A DNA stretch of 64,000 bases from Charina bottae (GCA_023362775.1 JALMGJ010000006.1:5961001-6025000); one strand, 5' to 3'; shown: positions 22,640 to 32,384, counted from the first letter of the stretch. The notes: a model not told the origin generated them from the letters alone. Numbers and translations: made by a program.

Positions 22640-22888
22640 TTGTTGTTTATTCGTTCAGTCGCTTCCGACTCTTCGTGACTTCATGGACCAGCCCACGCCA
22701 GAGCTTCCTGTCGGCCATCGCCATCCCCAGCTCCCCCACGGTCGAGTCCGTCACCTCCAGAATATCATCCATCCATCTTGCCCATCTTGCCCTCTTCCTT
22801 TTGCCTTCCACCTTCCCTAGCATCAGCATCTTCTCCAGGGTATCCTGTCTTCTCATTCTGTGGCCAAAGTCCTTCAGTTTTTGCCTTT
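22640..22888 (-). mobile_element. Bov-B-type LINE 3' end (second subfamily), inside L2
   Basis: The plus strand begins TTGTTGTTTATTCGTTCAGT. The minus strand encodes MLMLGKVEGKRKRARWARWM ... DRKLWRGLVHEVTKSRKRLN. An exact 11-bp duplication TCACTGGGACT flanks it (22629-22639 and 22889-22899). The same subfamily recurs at 61898-62250. Confidence 0.92.
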
Positions 22889-23480
22889 TCACTGGGACTG
22901 GCCAATTCAAATATATTATGCCAGTTCTTCACCATCTACACTGGCTGCCCATCTGTTTCTGAACCTGATTCAAAGTGTTGGTTTCATTCTCTGAAAACCA
23001 AAAGGTTTTAGGATCAGGTTACCTGAAGGAGCACGTTCTCCCATATGTGCCTACCTGGACTTCAAGATCCTCTAATGAAGCCCTCCTCCAGGGCCCCTCA
23101 CCAAGGGAGGTGAGGTGGGCCTCTACAAGGGGAGCTTTTTCTGTGGTGGCTTATGGGATTCCCTTCCCAGAGAGGCTCAACTGGTGCCCACATTAGCATC
23201 ATTTCAGCACCAGGTGAAACCCTTTCTATATTCCCATGCTTTTTAACTGGCTTTTAATTGTACTTTCATTCATATTATTTTAGTTTTTGAATGCCTGCCT
23301 TGCAGCCGCCTAGTTTATATAGTGTCTATTTTGCATTTCATTGAATGTGTTCTTATTCCATTTTTTTTTACTGTTTTTTATTGTAAACTGCCCAAAGAGC
23401 TTTGGCTGCTGGACAGTTTTAAAAATTTAACAAATAAATTTAAAATATTTCATGCTTTCTTGCAGTGCCATTCTCTAGGG

Positions 23481-23750
23481 CAGGGGTGGGCAACGTCAGG
23501 CCCACGGGCCGTATAGGGCCCACGGGGCTCCTACCTAAGGCCCGCGGGGCTCCCGTCTGCAAACCCCGCCCCTTCCACATGATTGGCTCCCGCCCGCAAA
23601 CCCCGCCCCCCAGTGTTTGTGATTGGCTCCCGCCTGCAAACTCCGGCCCCCGGTCCACGGAAATCCCAGAAACCCCACCACCCACCCACCCCGGTCCCCG
23701 GTTATAAATATCCAAATGGCCCTTGGCAGAAAAAAGGTTCCCCACCCCTG
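23481..23750. mobile_element. GC-rich non-autonomous hAT (CAGGGGTGGGCAAC family)
   Basis: Termini CAGGGGTGGGCAAC and GTTCCCCACCCCTG are flanked by an exact 8-bp duplication CTCTAGGG (23473-23480 and 23751-23758). The interior has three tandem copies of a 38-39-bp module with ATTGGCTCCCGCC and CAAACCCCGCCCC (inverted CCAAT and GC boxes). Related modules appear in two other hAT elements of this window. No transposase. Confidence 0.93.
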
Positions 23751-23758
23751 CTCTAGGG

Positions 23759-24479
23759 GGAAAAGTCTTGGATTTCTTCTTATCTCAGGCCCTTAAAAGA
23801 GTCCAGTGAAGACAGATGCTTGTTTATATTCTCTGAATTCCTGCTAAGATACATGTGCTAAGTTAGTCTGGAACTTCCCATTAACTGAACCCCAACACTT
23901 CCTGTGATTTATGAGGTGATGAACGTCCATCAAGACTAACAGCCATGGATAGCCAAATCTCCATGGATTTGACAGACCTTTCTCCGTGAATTGATGGACA
24001 TCACCACCTCTAGTGGCTGGAAATACTCTGTTTAACTATCAATGATATAATTTTTTATCAGCCGTTCCCGTTGTGACGTCTATAGACATATCCACATGAG
24101 AACTTGCAATTTCTTCCATCATCCAGGATAGTGTATTGTTGAATAATTTAATCGGAGCCTATGCTCATCCATAATGCTTTAAGGTCTGCCTGCTTATAAC
24201 TTACTTCAGCATAATTATCTTTTCTAGTAAGGATGAGTTTCTTTGTCTTTATAAATGGCCCTAGGAATGAATTGCTCTTCAACAAAAGATGCTCCATGAA
24301 TCCCTTATCTTGACAGGTAGATTTGTGGAACTCACACCATAATAGCTGTTATCTAATCACAACTTTCTCACCCTCCTCTGCTCACTTGTTTCATCCTTTC
24401 CTCTGCCTCTAGCAACTTATGCTCATTAAGAATATTATTTTTCATAAAGACAATCAAACCACATTTTAAGAAAGATTCA
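23759..24479. other. Unassigned stretch
   Basis: No gene or repeat family recognised in this AT-rich DNA. Confidence 0.45.
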
Positions 24480-25475
24480 ATATAGAGAAAGGGGCGAAAG
24501 ATGATTAGAGGACTGGAAGCTGAATCCTACAAGGAAAGACCAAGGAAACAAAATATGTTTACCTTTGAAAAAAGAAAGATTAGGATGGAATGGTATCATT
24601 TTTCAAATATCTAAAAGAGTGTAATATGGGAGATCAAGACTTTGTCTTTGTTAGCCCAGAATTCAGGACACAGGACACAGAATAATGGTCTTAAGTTATA
24701 GGAAGGTAATGCTGAGCTGAACTCCAAAAAAATGTCCTAATGCTAGCAGTTGTTTGATCGAGAGCCAGTTTGGTCTAGTGGTTAAGGCTCTGGGCTAGAA
24801 ACCAGGAGTCTGTGAGTTCTAGTCCCGCCTTAGGCAGGAAAGCCGGCTGGGTGACCTTGGGCCAGTCCCTGTCTCTCAGCCCTGGGAAGGAGCCAATGGC
24901 AAACCAGGAGACGGAGAGTTCTAGTCCCGCCTTAGGCATGAAAGCCGGCTGGGTGACCTTGGACCAGTCCCTGTCTCTCAGCCCTAGGAAGGAGCCAATG
25001 GCAAACCAGGAGACGGAGAGTTCTAGTCCCGCCTTAGGCATGAAGGCCGGCTGGGTGACCTTGGGCCAGTCCCTGTCTCTCAGCCCTGGGAAGGAGCCAA
25101 TGGCAAACCAGGAGACTGAGATTTCTAGTCCCGCCTTAGGCATGAAAGCCGGCTGGGTGATCTTGGGCCAGTCCCTCTCTCTCAGCCCAACTCACCTCAC
25201 AGGGTTGTTGCTGTGGGGAAAATAGGAGGAGGAAGGAGTATTAGGTATGTTTGCCGCCTTGAGTTATTTATAAAAATAATAAAGGTGGGATAGAAATTAA
25301 ATAAATAAAAATAAATAAAATATGGGGACCAAAAACCTGGAGAGTTGGTGGACTGTCCTTTACCGGATGAGTTCAAGCAAAGGCATTGATCAGGATTTAA
25401 GCTGGACTCTCACTGCGCAAGAGACTGGACATGATGGCTTGACAAGTCTTTAATTCTAGGGTTCTTTATTGACTG
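24480..25475 (+). mobile_element. CR1 LINE 3' region, split by a GAGCCAG SINE
   Basis: 24480-24755 matches the CR1 3' region in order: GAAAGATGATTAGAGGACTG, TTTCAAATATCTAAAAGAGT, TTAAGTTATAGGAAGGTAAT. After the SINE at 24762-25322, CR1-like sequence resumes (GAGAGTTGGTGGACTGTCC, GAGACTGGACATGATGGCTT) to about 25475. No coding part remains. Confidence 0.75.
24762..25322 (+). mobile_element. GAGCCAG-family SINE, four internal units, tail type B
   Basis: The head GAGCCAGTTTGGTCTAGTGG is the cleanest in the window. The 102-bp segment repeats four times. The tail is type B (CACAGGGTTGTTGCTGTGGG, GCCGCCTTGAGTTATTTATA, AAATAAATAAAAATAAAT). Confidence 0.92.
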
Positions 25476-25499
25476 GCCAATCTGTGAGTTTGATTGAAA

Positions 25500-25860
25500 T
25501 AGTGGTTCATTACAAGTGCAATATGAGTCAGTAGCAGTATGATGTCTGTAGCTTGAATCATGTCAACTGGATTTCTATTTTCTCAGTGGAAACGTTTCGC
25601 TCCTTATCCAAGGAGCTTCTTCAGTCTGAGCAAAGTTAGTAAGGGAATCCTTAAATATGTTGCTGTGTGACCTTACACCTGGGGCTAGGTCATGGTTATT
25701 TTTTTGAGATGTTATTTCTAAGTCCCTTTATCATCTAAAGAAGGATCGTTAAGATCACCATGCTGCTGTTGAGCTTGCAAAATGGTCTTAATCTTCCTAG
25801 GCACAGAAGACAAAGCAGGGAGGAACATAGACATAGCAGTATGATGTGGCTGCAGAAAAG
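25500..25860 (-). mobile_element. Penelope-like LTR fragment with hammerhead-like motif
   Basis: The minus strand carries, at 25624 down to 25592, CTGAAGA, one extra base, stem II GCTCCTT/AAGGAGC (7 bp, perfect, loop GGAT), GAAAC and GTT. Outer CTCA/TGAG can close stem I (25627-25630 with 25582-25585). A 'tagcagtatgatgt' phrase at 25532 and 25836 hints at a local direct repeat. The limits of the element are not resolved. Confidence 0.6.
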
Positions 25861-25904
25861 TTGGGCTGGGTCAGCAGAAGTATAATTTCCAAATCACTAA
25901 AAGT

Positions 25905-26345
25905 AGTAGGTTCCCTTTATTCTGCATTGGTCAGATCTGATTGCAAGAATCGTTAACAATCCTGAGTAGCCCACTTTAAATAGAATTCAGAGAAGCTGCA
26001 ATAGGTTCAGTGAAGAGTAATAAGGCTGACTAATAGAATGATGAATAGAGTACTGGTTCCCTAATCCTTGGGCCCATTATTTTTAAGAAAAGGCCACTGA
26101 GGAAGGAGATGTTAGCACTCTTTAAAGGATGTCAGCCAGAAAATGGTCAACAATAATTTATTTATGTTAACAGGAGGCAGATTCAGATTGAATATTATCA
26201 GCACTGTCTTCACAGTAACAACAGTATAGCAGTGGACACTATTACTGGGTGTGGTCAAGCAGAGCTAGACAGCCATCAGTGATGGATGATTTAATTTGGA
26301 TTCTTGCAGCATGCAAGGGATTGAATGGCCTTTATGATTATGAAC
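25905..26345 (+). mobile_element. CR1 LINE 3' region
   Basis: Ordered CR1-like phrases: TCAGAGAAGCTGCAATAGG, CACTCTTTAAAGGATGTCAG, ATCAGTGATGGATGATTTAA, AAGGGATTGAATGGCCTTTA. Non-coding, with no clear terminal repeat. Confidence 0.65.
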
Positions 26346-26538
26346 AACAAAGGAAAAGGTACCATGGATCACAGGGTAATGCTGGTTTGCTCCTGGTTAG
26401 AGACAACTCTGGTTAGAGGCAACTAGGGGATTCAAGTTGCACAGAAACACACAAGGATTGTGCTGGAATAACAGCAATAGATACCAGAGGCAATAAAGGT
26501 AAAATAGCAACACACGTTCTAGATAAAAGGTACACAAT

Positions 26539-26653
26539 CTTATACACACACACACACACACATACATACATACACACACACATACACACATACATACACA
26601 CACACACATACATACATACTTACATACATACACACACATACATACATACATAC
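26539..26653 (+). repeat. (AC)n/(ACAT)n microsatellite
   Basis: Mixed ACAC and ACATACAT units directly 5' of a Sauria SINE. Confidence 0.96.
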
Positions 26654-26674
26654 TGCATATATATATAATTAAAA

Positions 26675-26996
26675 AGGGGCGCAATGGCTCAGTGGTTAAG
26701 ACGCCAGGCTTGTCGATCGGAAGGTCGACGGTTCGAGACCCGAACGCCGTGTGACGGAGTGAGCTCCCGCACTAGCCCCAGCTCTTGCCAACCTAGCAAT
26801 TCAAAAGCATGCAAATGCAAGTAGATTAATAGGTACCACTTCGGTGGGATGGTAACAGCATTACGTGTGCGTCGTGCTGGCCACATGACCGCGGAAGCGT
26901 CTTCGGACAGCGCTGGCTCTTCGGCTAAGAAACGGAGATGAGCACCGCCCCCTAGAGTCGAACACGACTGTGCAGGGGAAAACTTTTACCTTTACC
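26675..26996 (+). mobile_element. Sauria SINE, full length
   Basis: tRNA-like head GGGGCGCAATGGCTCAGTGG with GGTTCGAGACCC (box B), the conserved body (AAAGCATGCAAATGCAAGTA, CACATGACCGCGGAAGCG), and the Bov-B-like 3' end (CTAGAGTCGAACACGACTG). A 13-bp duplication TATATAATTAAAA flanks it (26662-26674 and 26997-27009). Sauria SINEs are squamate-specific and thought to be mobilised by Bov-B. Confidence 0.95.
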
Positions 26997-27169
26997 TATA
27001 TAATTAAAACTTCTAAAAAAGAAGATACAAACTAATATAAAGTAAAGCATAAGAGAGAAAAAGAAAGAAAGCAAAGAAAAAGCATAAAATGCAAGAAAGG
27101 AAAAAAAGTTAAAGAAAATTAGAAAGGAAAGAAAAAAGATACAGTACAAAGCAATGGCTTCTGATATTC

Positions 27170-27990
27170 TTCACAGCAGTTATAAGTACAATTATATTTT
27201 AACCTCTCTCTCTAAAGTTACATCATGATACTCTTATTTCTATCACCTATCCTGTCTAATCATTAAACCCATATAAAATCACAAGTTCATTTTTTTCATT
27301 TTTACACAAAAAGTCCATAAGAGGCTTCCAGCCACCAATAAATGTTGATAGTGTCTTTTCTCTAATCAAAGAAGTCAATTTATCCTTTTCAGCAAGATCT
27401 GTCAATTTCACCAACCATTCCTCCATAGTGGGTAGTGCTGAATCTTTCCATCTCTGTGCATATAGTAATCTCACCACAGTAATCATATACTGAAACAATC
27501 TTCCATGGCTGTTTTCTAACTGTTTATCCATTAGTCCTAAAAGGAAAAGTTCTGGCTTCAATTGAATATTAATCTTTAAAATCCTCTGTATCAAAGTATG
27601 TATATGAATCCAATTTTTTTCAGCTTTTTTACATGTCCACCAAGCATGATTAAATGTCATGTTGTTCACATTTCCAACATGCATTTGAAGTGCCTTCTAG
27701 ATACATTCTAGATAATTTCTCTGGTGTCATATACCAACGATACATCATTTTATAAAAATTCTCTTTGAGATCATAACGCAATGTAAACTTCAACCCTTCT
27801 GACCGCATATTTTCCCATTGATCCATCTGTATATTATAACCAAAATTCTTAGCCCACTTTATCATACATTCTTTAACCTGTTCTGGTAATCTTATACAAT
27901 ATAGCTAAATTTGTTACCTGTTCCTCATATAGATCACTGCAGGATATCTCCCCTACTTGTTTTCCCTGGATTTTCCAGACTTTTGTAGAT
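27170..27990 (-). pseudogene. L1 LINE ORF2 C-terminal fragment
   Basis: The minus strand encodes YKMMYRWYMTPEKLSRMYLE (27770-27710) and then, in another frame, NHAWWTCKKAEKNWIHIHTL ... INIQLKPELFLLGLMDKQLE ... RLLYAQRWKDSALPTMEEWL. This is the characteristic carboxy region of vertebrate L1 ORF2, including the Cys-X2-Cys (CWKC) and His residues of its terminal motif. A frameshift at about 27680 separates the two parts. The AT-rich 27000-27170 stretch may be its 3' UTR. The catalytic domains are missing. Confidence 0.85.
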
Positions 27991-28172
27991 TAAAGTTTTA
28001 AATCAGAAGATAGCAATGTTGCTTCTCTCCTTTTTCCTAGTACCAAAATTTTGGCTGCTTTTCAAAAGGACACAAAACCCTTTCCTATGAATGAGAAAAA
28101 GAGGGGTTTGAAGTAATCTGCTTGATGAATATGTGACAAAACTTCAGTGACTGGTCTTTGTCTGCTAAATAA
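27991..28172. other. Unassigned stretch, possibly more L1
   Basis: No clear frame. It may be the degraded upstream continuation of the L1 fragment. Confidence 0.3.
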
Positions 28173-28180
28173 GTCCAGAG

Positions 28181-28395
28181 CAGTGTTTCTCAAAGTTGGC
28201 AACTTTAAGATGGGTGGACTTCAACTTCCAGAATCTGGAAGTTCCCCATGCTGGCTGGGGAATTCTGGGAGTTGAAGTCCACCCATCTTCCTGGCTGGGG
28301 AATTCTGGGAGTTGAAGTCCACCCATCTTCCTGGCTGGGGAATTCTGGGAGTTGAAGTCCACCCATCTGAAAGTTGCCAACTTTGAGAAACACTG
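28181..28395. mobile_element. hAT MITE with 40-bp internal triplication
   Basis: Starts CAGTGTTTCTCAAAGTTGGC and ends GCCAACTTTGAGAAACACTG. It contains three identical 40-bp units beginning CTGGCTGGGGAATTCTGGGA at 28251, 28291 and 28331. Flanks GTCCAGAG and CTCTAGAG match at 6 of 8. The central half-palindrome has been tandemly amplified. Confidence 0.9.
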
Positions 28396-28403
28396 CTCTA
28401 GAG

Positions 28404-28678
28404 TACTGGGAAAGCGAATTGCCTTCACAATAGCAGACCAAGTTTGCACTAGTCACTTTAACTGCTGCATCTTACCACCTGTTCATGTTCAGCTGGTGGT
28501 CCACTACTTTTCCTAAATTGTTTTCACACGCACTGCTCTCACTCCAAGTAAACCTATAGCTATGCATTTGATTTTTCCTGCTCAGATGCAGGACTTTTGC
28601 ACTCGCCATAATAAACGACTCTTTCAGCCAAACTTACTGCAAGTTCCAATCAAAGAGAATATTTGTAGCTCAGGGTTG
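28404..28678. other. Unassigned stretch
   Basis: Nothing recognised. Confidence 0.4.
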
Positions 28679-28721
28679 AACTGGGGAGTCTTTGGTGCTC
28701 TCTGAGCCTTGTTGTTTTCAT

Positions 28722-28761
28722 GCAGACGTTTCATTGCCAGGCTAGGCAACATCTTCAGTGC
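28722..28761 (-). ncRNA. Hammerhead-ribozyme-like motif (left arm)
   Basis: Exact reverse complement of the motif at 28887-28926, so it has the same core. The motif type is known in Penelope-like elements. Activity is unproven. Confidence 0.55.
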
Positions 28762-28886
28762 GAAAAGGGAGTGGAACTTGCTGTCTGTTTATATACCCTG
28801 GCTTTATATACCAACCTGGTTTATATACCAACACAGGCAGGACAAGCCAGGGTATATAAACAGACAGCAAGTTCCACTCCCTTTTC

Positions 28887-28926
28887 GCACTGAAGATGTT
28901 GCCTAGCCTGGCAATGAAACGTCTGC
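28887..28926 (+). ncRNA. Hammerhead-ribozyme-like motif (right arm)
   Basis: CTGAAGA (28890-28896), one extra T, stem II GTTGCC/GGCAAT (28898-28903 with 28910-28915, one G·U), GAAAC (28916-28920), then GTC (28921-28923), the expected cleavage triplet. GCA/TGC (28887-28889 with 28924-28926) begins stem I, and CTTTT/AAAAC-type pairing lies beyond an internal loop. Stem III would be only A-C/G-T with no loop, as in dimer-dependent Penelope hammerheads. The extra base after CTGAAGA departs from the textbook core. Confidence 0.55.
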
Positions 28927-28969
28927 ATGAAAACAACAAGGCTCAGAGAGCACCAAAGACTCCCCAGTT

Positions 28970-29640
28970 ACTGCAAGTTCCTTGGGGAAGTTTTGATGGT
29001 CTCAAAAAACAAACAAAAGCCCCTTTACCTTTATCTCTGCCTAGAAACAAATAAAAGATAGAACTAGCTGTGCAGGCCAGTGACACCGACCGTGACGTTG
29101 TCTGTAGGTTATGATGACACTGAAGCAACTGGCCATAAATACCCAGTTTTCAGCGTCTTCCATCTGACTGGTAGAAACATTAGAAGCCAACATAATTTTG
29201 ATGAGGAGCAATATTGTAGTTTTTATTTGCCAAAAAGGGCTTAAACTGGATAGAGCAGGCAAACACGGCTGGTTCTAGCAATATGCCAGGAACATACGGT
29301 AAGCCAAAAGACAAAGTTAAGAGTTTGACCTGGAAGAAACATGCCCAACACAAGTTCAGATTCCTTCCAGAAAGTTCCCATCGGACACCTCTATGCAGCC
29401 TCCAGAAATGGGGCAGCATATAAGCCAAAGTAGTTATACATACATACATACTTACATACATTTATAATTTAGATTTCTAAGGCCACCAGCTCATCATCGA
29501 CTCAGCATTCCTCCAAGCATTTTCAACTGTGGAAGATTTGGTAAAGTCCTTCATCTGGAATTAAAGAATATTTGGAACCATATATGTCGATATCTTCTTT
29601 TCTGTGATAAAGATAGTGGGCTGGATCCACTATAACTGAA
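28970..29640. other. Unassigned stretch
   Basis: No gene or repeat recognised except a short CATA repeat near 29440-29460. Confidence 0.45.
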
Positions 29641-29987
29641 TTTTTTTTATCCATTCAATTGTGTCTGGTTTTTGGAGACTGCCTGGCAACTGCCTGGACA
29701 AGTTCTTGCAGTTTTCTTGGCAGGGTTTTCGGAAGTGGTTTGCCATTGCCTTCTTCTTCTTCCTAGGGCTGAGAGAAAGTGACTGGCCCAAGGTCACCCA
29801 GCTGGCTTTCATGCCTAAGGCGGGACTAGAACTCTCAGTCTCCTGGCTTGCCATTGGCTCCTTCCTAGGGCTGAGAGACAGGGACTGCCCCAAGGTCACC
29901 CAGCTGGCTTCATGCCCATGGCGGGACTAGAACTCACAATCTCCCAGTTTCTAGCCTGGTGCCTTAACCACTACACCAAACTGGCTG
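29641..29987 (-). mobile_element. GAGCCAG-family SINE, two internal units, tail type A
   Basis: On the minus strand the head is at the right (GTTTCTAGCCTGGTGCCTTA complement). Two 102-bp-type units lie between it and the tail. The tail complement GGAAGTGGTTTGCCATTGCC and GGAGACTGCCTGGCAACTGC is type A. Confidence 0.88.
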
Positions 29988-29990
29988 TAT

Positions 29991-31098
29991 ATTTGAATAT
30001 AATCTGCTTGAAATCAATGGCATTAAGTGAGTGCAGATCAAGTGGATCTGATTTCAGTGGGTCTTCCTGAAGCATGCCTATAACCATGTGTAACCCACAA
30101 GCGGACAATGCGCCACATGAATCTGTTTTAAGGTCCTTGAAAGAACCCTCTCCAGACTTGATCACTGAAAATGTGTTAGAGATCGGGTTTCAACCAAGCA
30201 CGTCTCACACACAGGCTTGAAGGAGGAGACAGCCTCTGCTGTAACCTGATCTTACTTGCTTTGTGTGGGAGGGGCTGAATCCCGGTTCCCTGTTTCCTGT
30301 TCCCTTCTCTTCCCTTCTCTTTTTCTGCTTGGATCTCCTACCAGGAGGATGGCAGCTATGGCTGCTGCCACGTGTTTCTCATACTTCCAAACAGCAAGGC
30401 CACATTAATGAAGATGGTGGGTTTGGTCAGAACCACTTGCTCGCACGCATGGACCGTTTCTACTAAGGAACTGTGAGTTACAATGAAATTGTAAACTCTT
30501 TTTTATGTAACTTTACATTAACGTGTTAAGTTATTTATTTTGTGTTTTTGAACTGATTAAGCCTTGTGCAAGTTTATGGGAACGCTTCTACTCTGCTACA
30601 TACTAATAAGAAGCTGCGTGGAGTTCTGGTACTACCATCCCAGAATTCCTACAAAATGGACAGCCCCTTTTCCTATCGTACTGAGTTGGAGAAAACCCCT
30701 GAATACTGAAGTGTGCCTAGATACCTGGGCTTCAGGTGACCCATCCGTGCCATCCATCAAGTCTCCCTCCTGGGTCTTCAAACTCTTTTCTCATCAGACC
30801 TCAGTTGGAGGGTTTCTTGCTCTGCTTCCACATCTCTGGCATCAAGCGGATTTGCATTCATAGAGCACAGACTGCACCAAGCAGTGAGAGAGGACTCAAT
30901 CTATCACAATCACCGGCAAATGAATTGCGTCTCAGCTACTGTTGGAAACGCGCAAATCGTAACTGTCTCAATTGATTGCGAGGCTTTGTCCCTTGGAAGG
31001 CAAGGCGCCGAGGCCACACAGAAGAGCAGTGGCTTAGAAAACCAAATATGGAGAGAGAAACTGCATATTCTCCCATACATAGAGTCTCTGTCTCCCCC

Positions 31099-31100
<2 letters not shown>
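29991..31100. other. Unassigned unique-looking stretch
   Basis: No gene recognised. 30885-30985 keeps several CpGs and GCGCAAATCG/TCAATTGATT motifs and might be conserved non-coding DNA. Confidence 0.4.

Positions 31101-31130
<30 letters not shown>
31101..31130 (+). repeat. (AC)15 microsatellite
   Basis: Perfect dinucleotide run. Confidence 0.97.
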
Positions 31131-31133
<3 letters not shown>

Positions 31134-31332
31134 TCTCTCATTTAGAGGAGGCAGCAGGTTGAAGCAGAGACAGGTTGAAGCAAGTTATAGGACAACAGGA
31201 TTGGGGACAGCCATGCAAGGAACCAGATAGGATCCCCTGGTTGGCTGCCGAAGCCCCCTGGAGCAGAGGGTGTGCCCTATCTCTGAAAGACAAAACTAGC
31301 AATGGGGAGGCCCTGCCCAAGACATCCTAGAG

Positions 31333-31667
31333 CAGGGTTTATTTATTTATTTGTTTGTTTAATTTATATGACCAGGGTTGCGTGGAACCCTCGGGTTCCG
31401 CGAGAGGTCCCTAGGGGTTCCCTGGGAGACCACGGTTTATTTAAAAAATTATTTCCAATTCGGGCAACTTCACATTAAAGAGGTCAGTTTCATTCTTTAT
31501 TTTTAGTTTCAGAACACTGTTCGTGCATCTATACAGGCCGACCCATGAAACGAATAGAATAATTTTGGAACTTCTGGCCTGTATTGGAGCCTGAATGTGC
31601 AGGGGTTCCCCGAGGCCTGGAAAATATTTCAAGGGTTCCTCCAGGGTCAAAAAGTTGAGAAAGGCTG
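31333..31667. mobile_element. Non-autonomous hAT-like element (CAGGTTTCCTCAACC family), with L2-tail insert
   Basis: The right end AAAAGTTGAGAAAGGCTG and flanks TCCTAGAG (31325-31332) and TCCTAGAA (31668-31675, 7 of 8) define it. The body matches 45137-45448 almost throughout (TCGGGCAACTTCACATTAA, CTGAATGTGCAGGGGTTCCC). The left end is disrupted by a TATT/TTTG-rich segment ending TTTATATGACC, like an L2-type 3' tail in reverse. Confidence 0.82.
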
Positions 31668-31675
31668 TCCTAGAA

Positions 31676-32031
31676 TCAGGAAGGTCCTTGCTCAGTCGCT
31701 CTTCCCCTTGCAGAGAAAAAAAGTGAAGATTCACAGAGGTTAAAAAGAAGGGCTAGGAGGGGGGGGGGAGAGAAACCAGAGAGGACTCAACAGCCCCTGC
31801 AGCAAACTGAGGTGATGCCAAAGTGATGATGACATTGGTGGGATGATATTATTCCATACATGTTGTCCAGAGGAATTTGAAGGACCATGCATAAAAAAGG
31901 GGGCAGGGCTTCAATGGTGTGTTGCTGGTGGCATCTTGGCTTGACTCCTCCCTAGGGACGCATACACACCCCACGCCCCATACCCACCCACCCCCTATTG
32001 CAGAGGGTACATCCCTAAGCACATTCTATAG
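31676..32031. other. Unassigned stretch
   Basis: G-run at 31760-31769; C-rich CACCC region at 31960-31995. No element identified. Confidence 0.4.
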
Positions 32032-32039
32032 TCCTAGGT

Positions 32040-32354
32040 CAGAGCTTTCCAAACTTTTCATGTTGGTGACACACTTTTTAGACATGCATTATTTCGCGAC
32101 ACACTCTTACAGCAGGGCACAAGGCAGGCACTAGGACCTGCATGGAATCACAGCAGGGTTGGAGGCAGCAAGGCACAAGGCAGGCACTAGGACCTGCGCG
32201 GAATCACAGCAGGTTTGGAGGCAGCCAGGCACAAGGCAGGCACTAGGACCTGCGCGGAATCCTGGCAGGGCTCGGAGGCAGCAGCAGCCATGATACATTC
32301 AGACACTGCAGCCGACACACTAACGTGTCCTGACACACAGTTTGGAAAGCTCTG
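32040..32354. mobile_element. Non-autonomous hAT (CAGAGCTTTCC family)
   Basis: CAGAGCTTTCCAAACTTTTC to CACAGTTTGGAAAGCTCTG, with an exact 8-bp duplication TCCTAGGT (32032-32039 and 32355-32362). The interior holds a roughly 60-bp tandem of 'aaggcaggcactaggacctg' units (three copies). It is in inverse orientation to the copy at 91-339. Confidence 0.95.
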
Positions 32355-32384
32355 TCCTAGGTGGATGTTTTTGAGTTTGCCTCT

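Larger units (their letters stand above)
21240..23450 (+). pseudogene. Dead L2 LINE (reverse-transcriptase ORF), carrying a MITE and a Bov-B
   Basis: Forward translation in shifting frames gives L2-type reverse-transcriptase blocks: RPLLKKPNLNPANENNYRSV (from 21630), FLDPFQFGVRP (21768-21800), GTETTVVTLWDDLR (21810-21850), LVLQNLSEAFDAINH (21882-21925) and CHQHANDIQLYLSF (about 22150-22190). In the last block the catalytic YADD is replaced by HAND. C-terminal L2 blocks follow (QLVQNRAARPLTG; later GAFSVVAYGIPFPERLN near 23130-23180). The tail at 23380-23450 has TGTAAACTGCCCAAAGAGCT and AACAAATAAATTTAAAAT. It is interrupted by a MITE (21363-21497) and a Bov-B (22640-22888). The 5' limit is uncertain. 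Confidence 0.85.
28679..28969. mobile_element. Perfect palindrome of Penelope-like LTR sequence (126-bp arms)
   Basis: Arms 28679-28804 and 28844-28969 are exact reverse complements around a 39-bp spacer that contains repeated TATATACCAAC. Each arm contains a hammerhead-like motif, and the phrases GAAACGTCTGCATGAAAACA and CTCAGAGAGCACCAAAGACT that accompany Penelope-like LTRs in vertebrates. Zero mismatches over 126 bp point to recent formation, gene conversion or assembly error. Confidence 0.8.

Noticed and set aside
24775..25225. Open frames of 122 and 137 codons with the same 34-residue repeat
   Set aside because: Same SINE array with four units; not coding.
26675..26760. tRNA gene
   Set aside because: The tRNA-like promoter boxes belong to a Sauria SINE head. 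The sequence is followed by the SINE body and flanked by a 13-bp duplication; no cloverleaf acceptor stem closes.
28709..28939. Identical 65-codon starts on both strands (MLFSCRRFIARLGNIFSAKR...)
   Set aside because: Produced by the perfect palindrome of Penelope-like LTR sequence.
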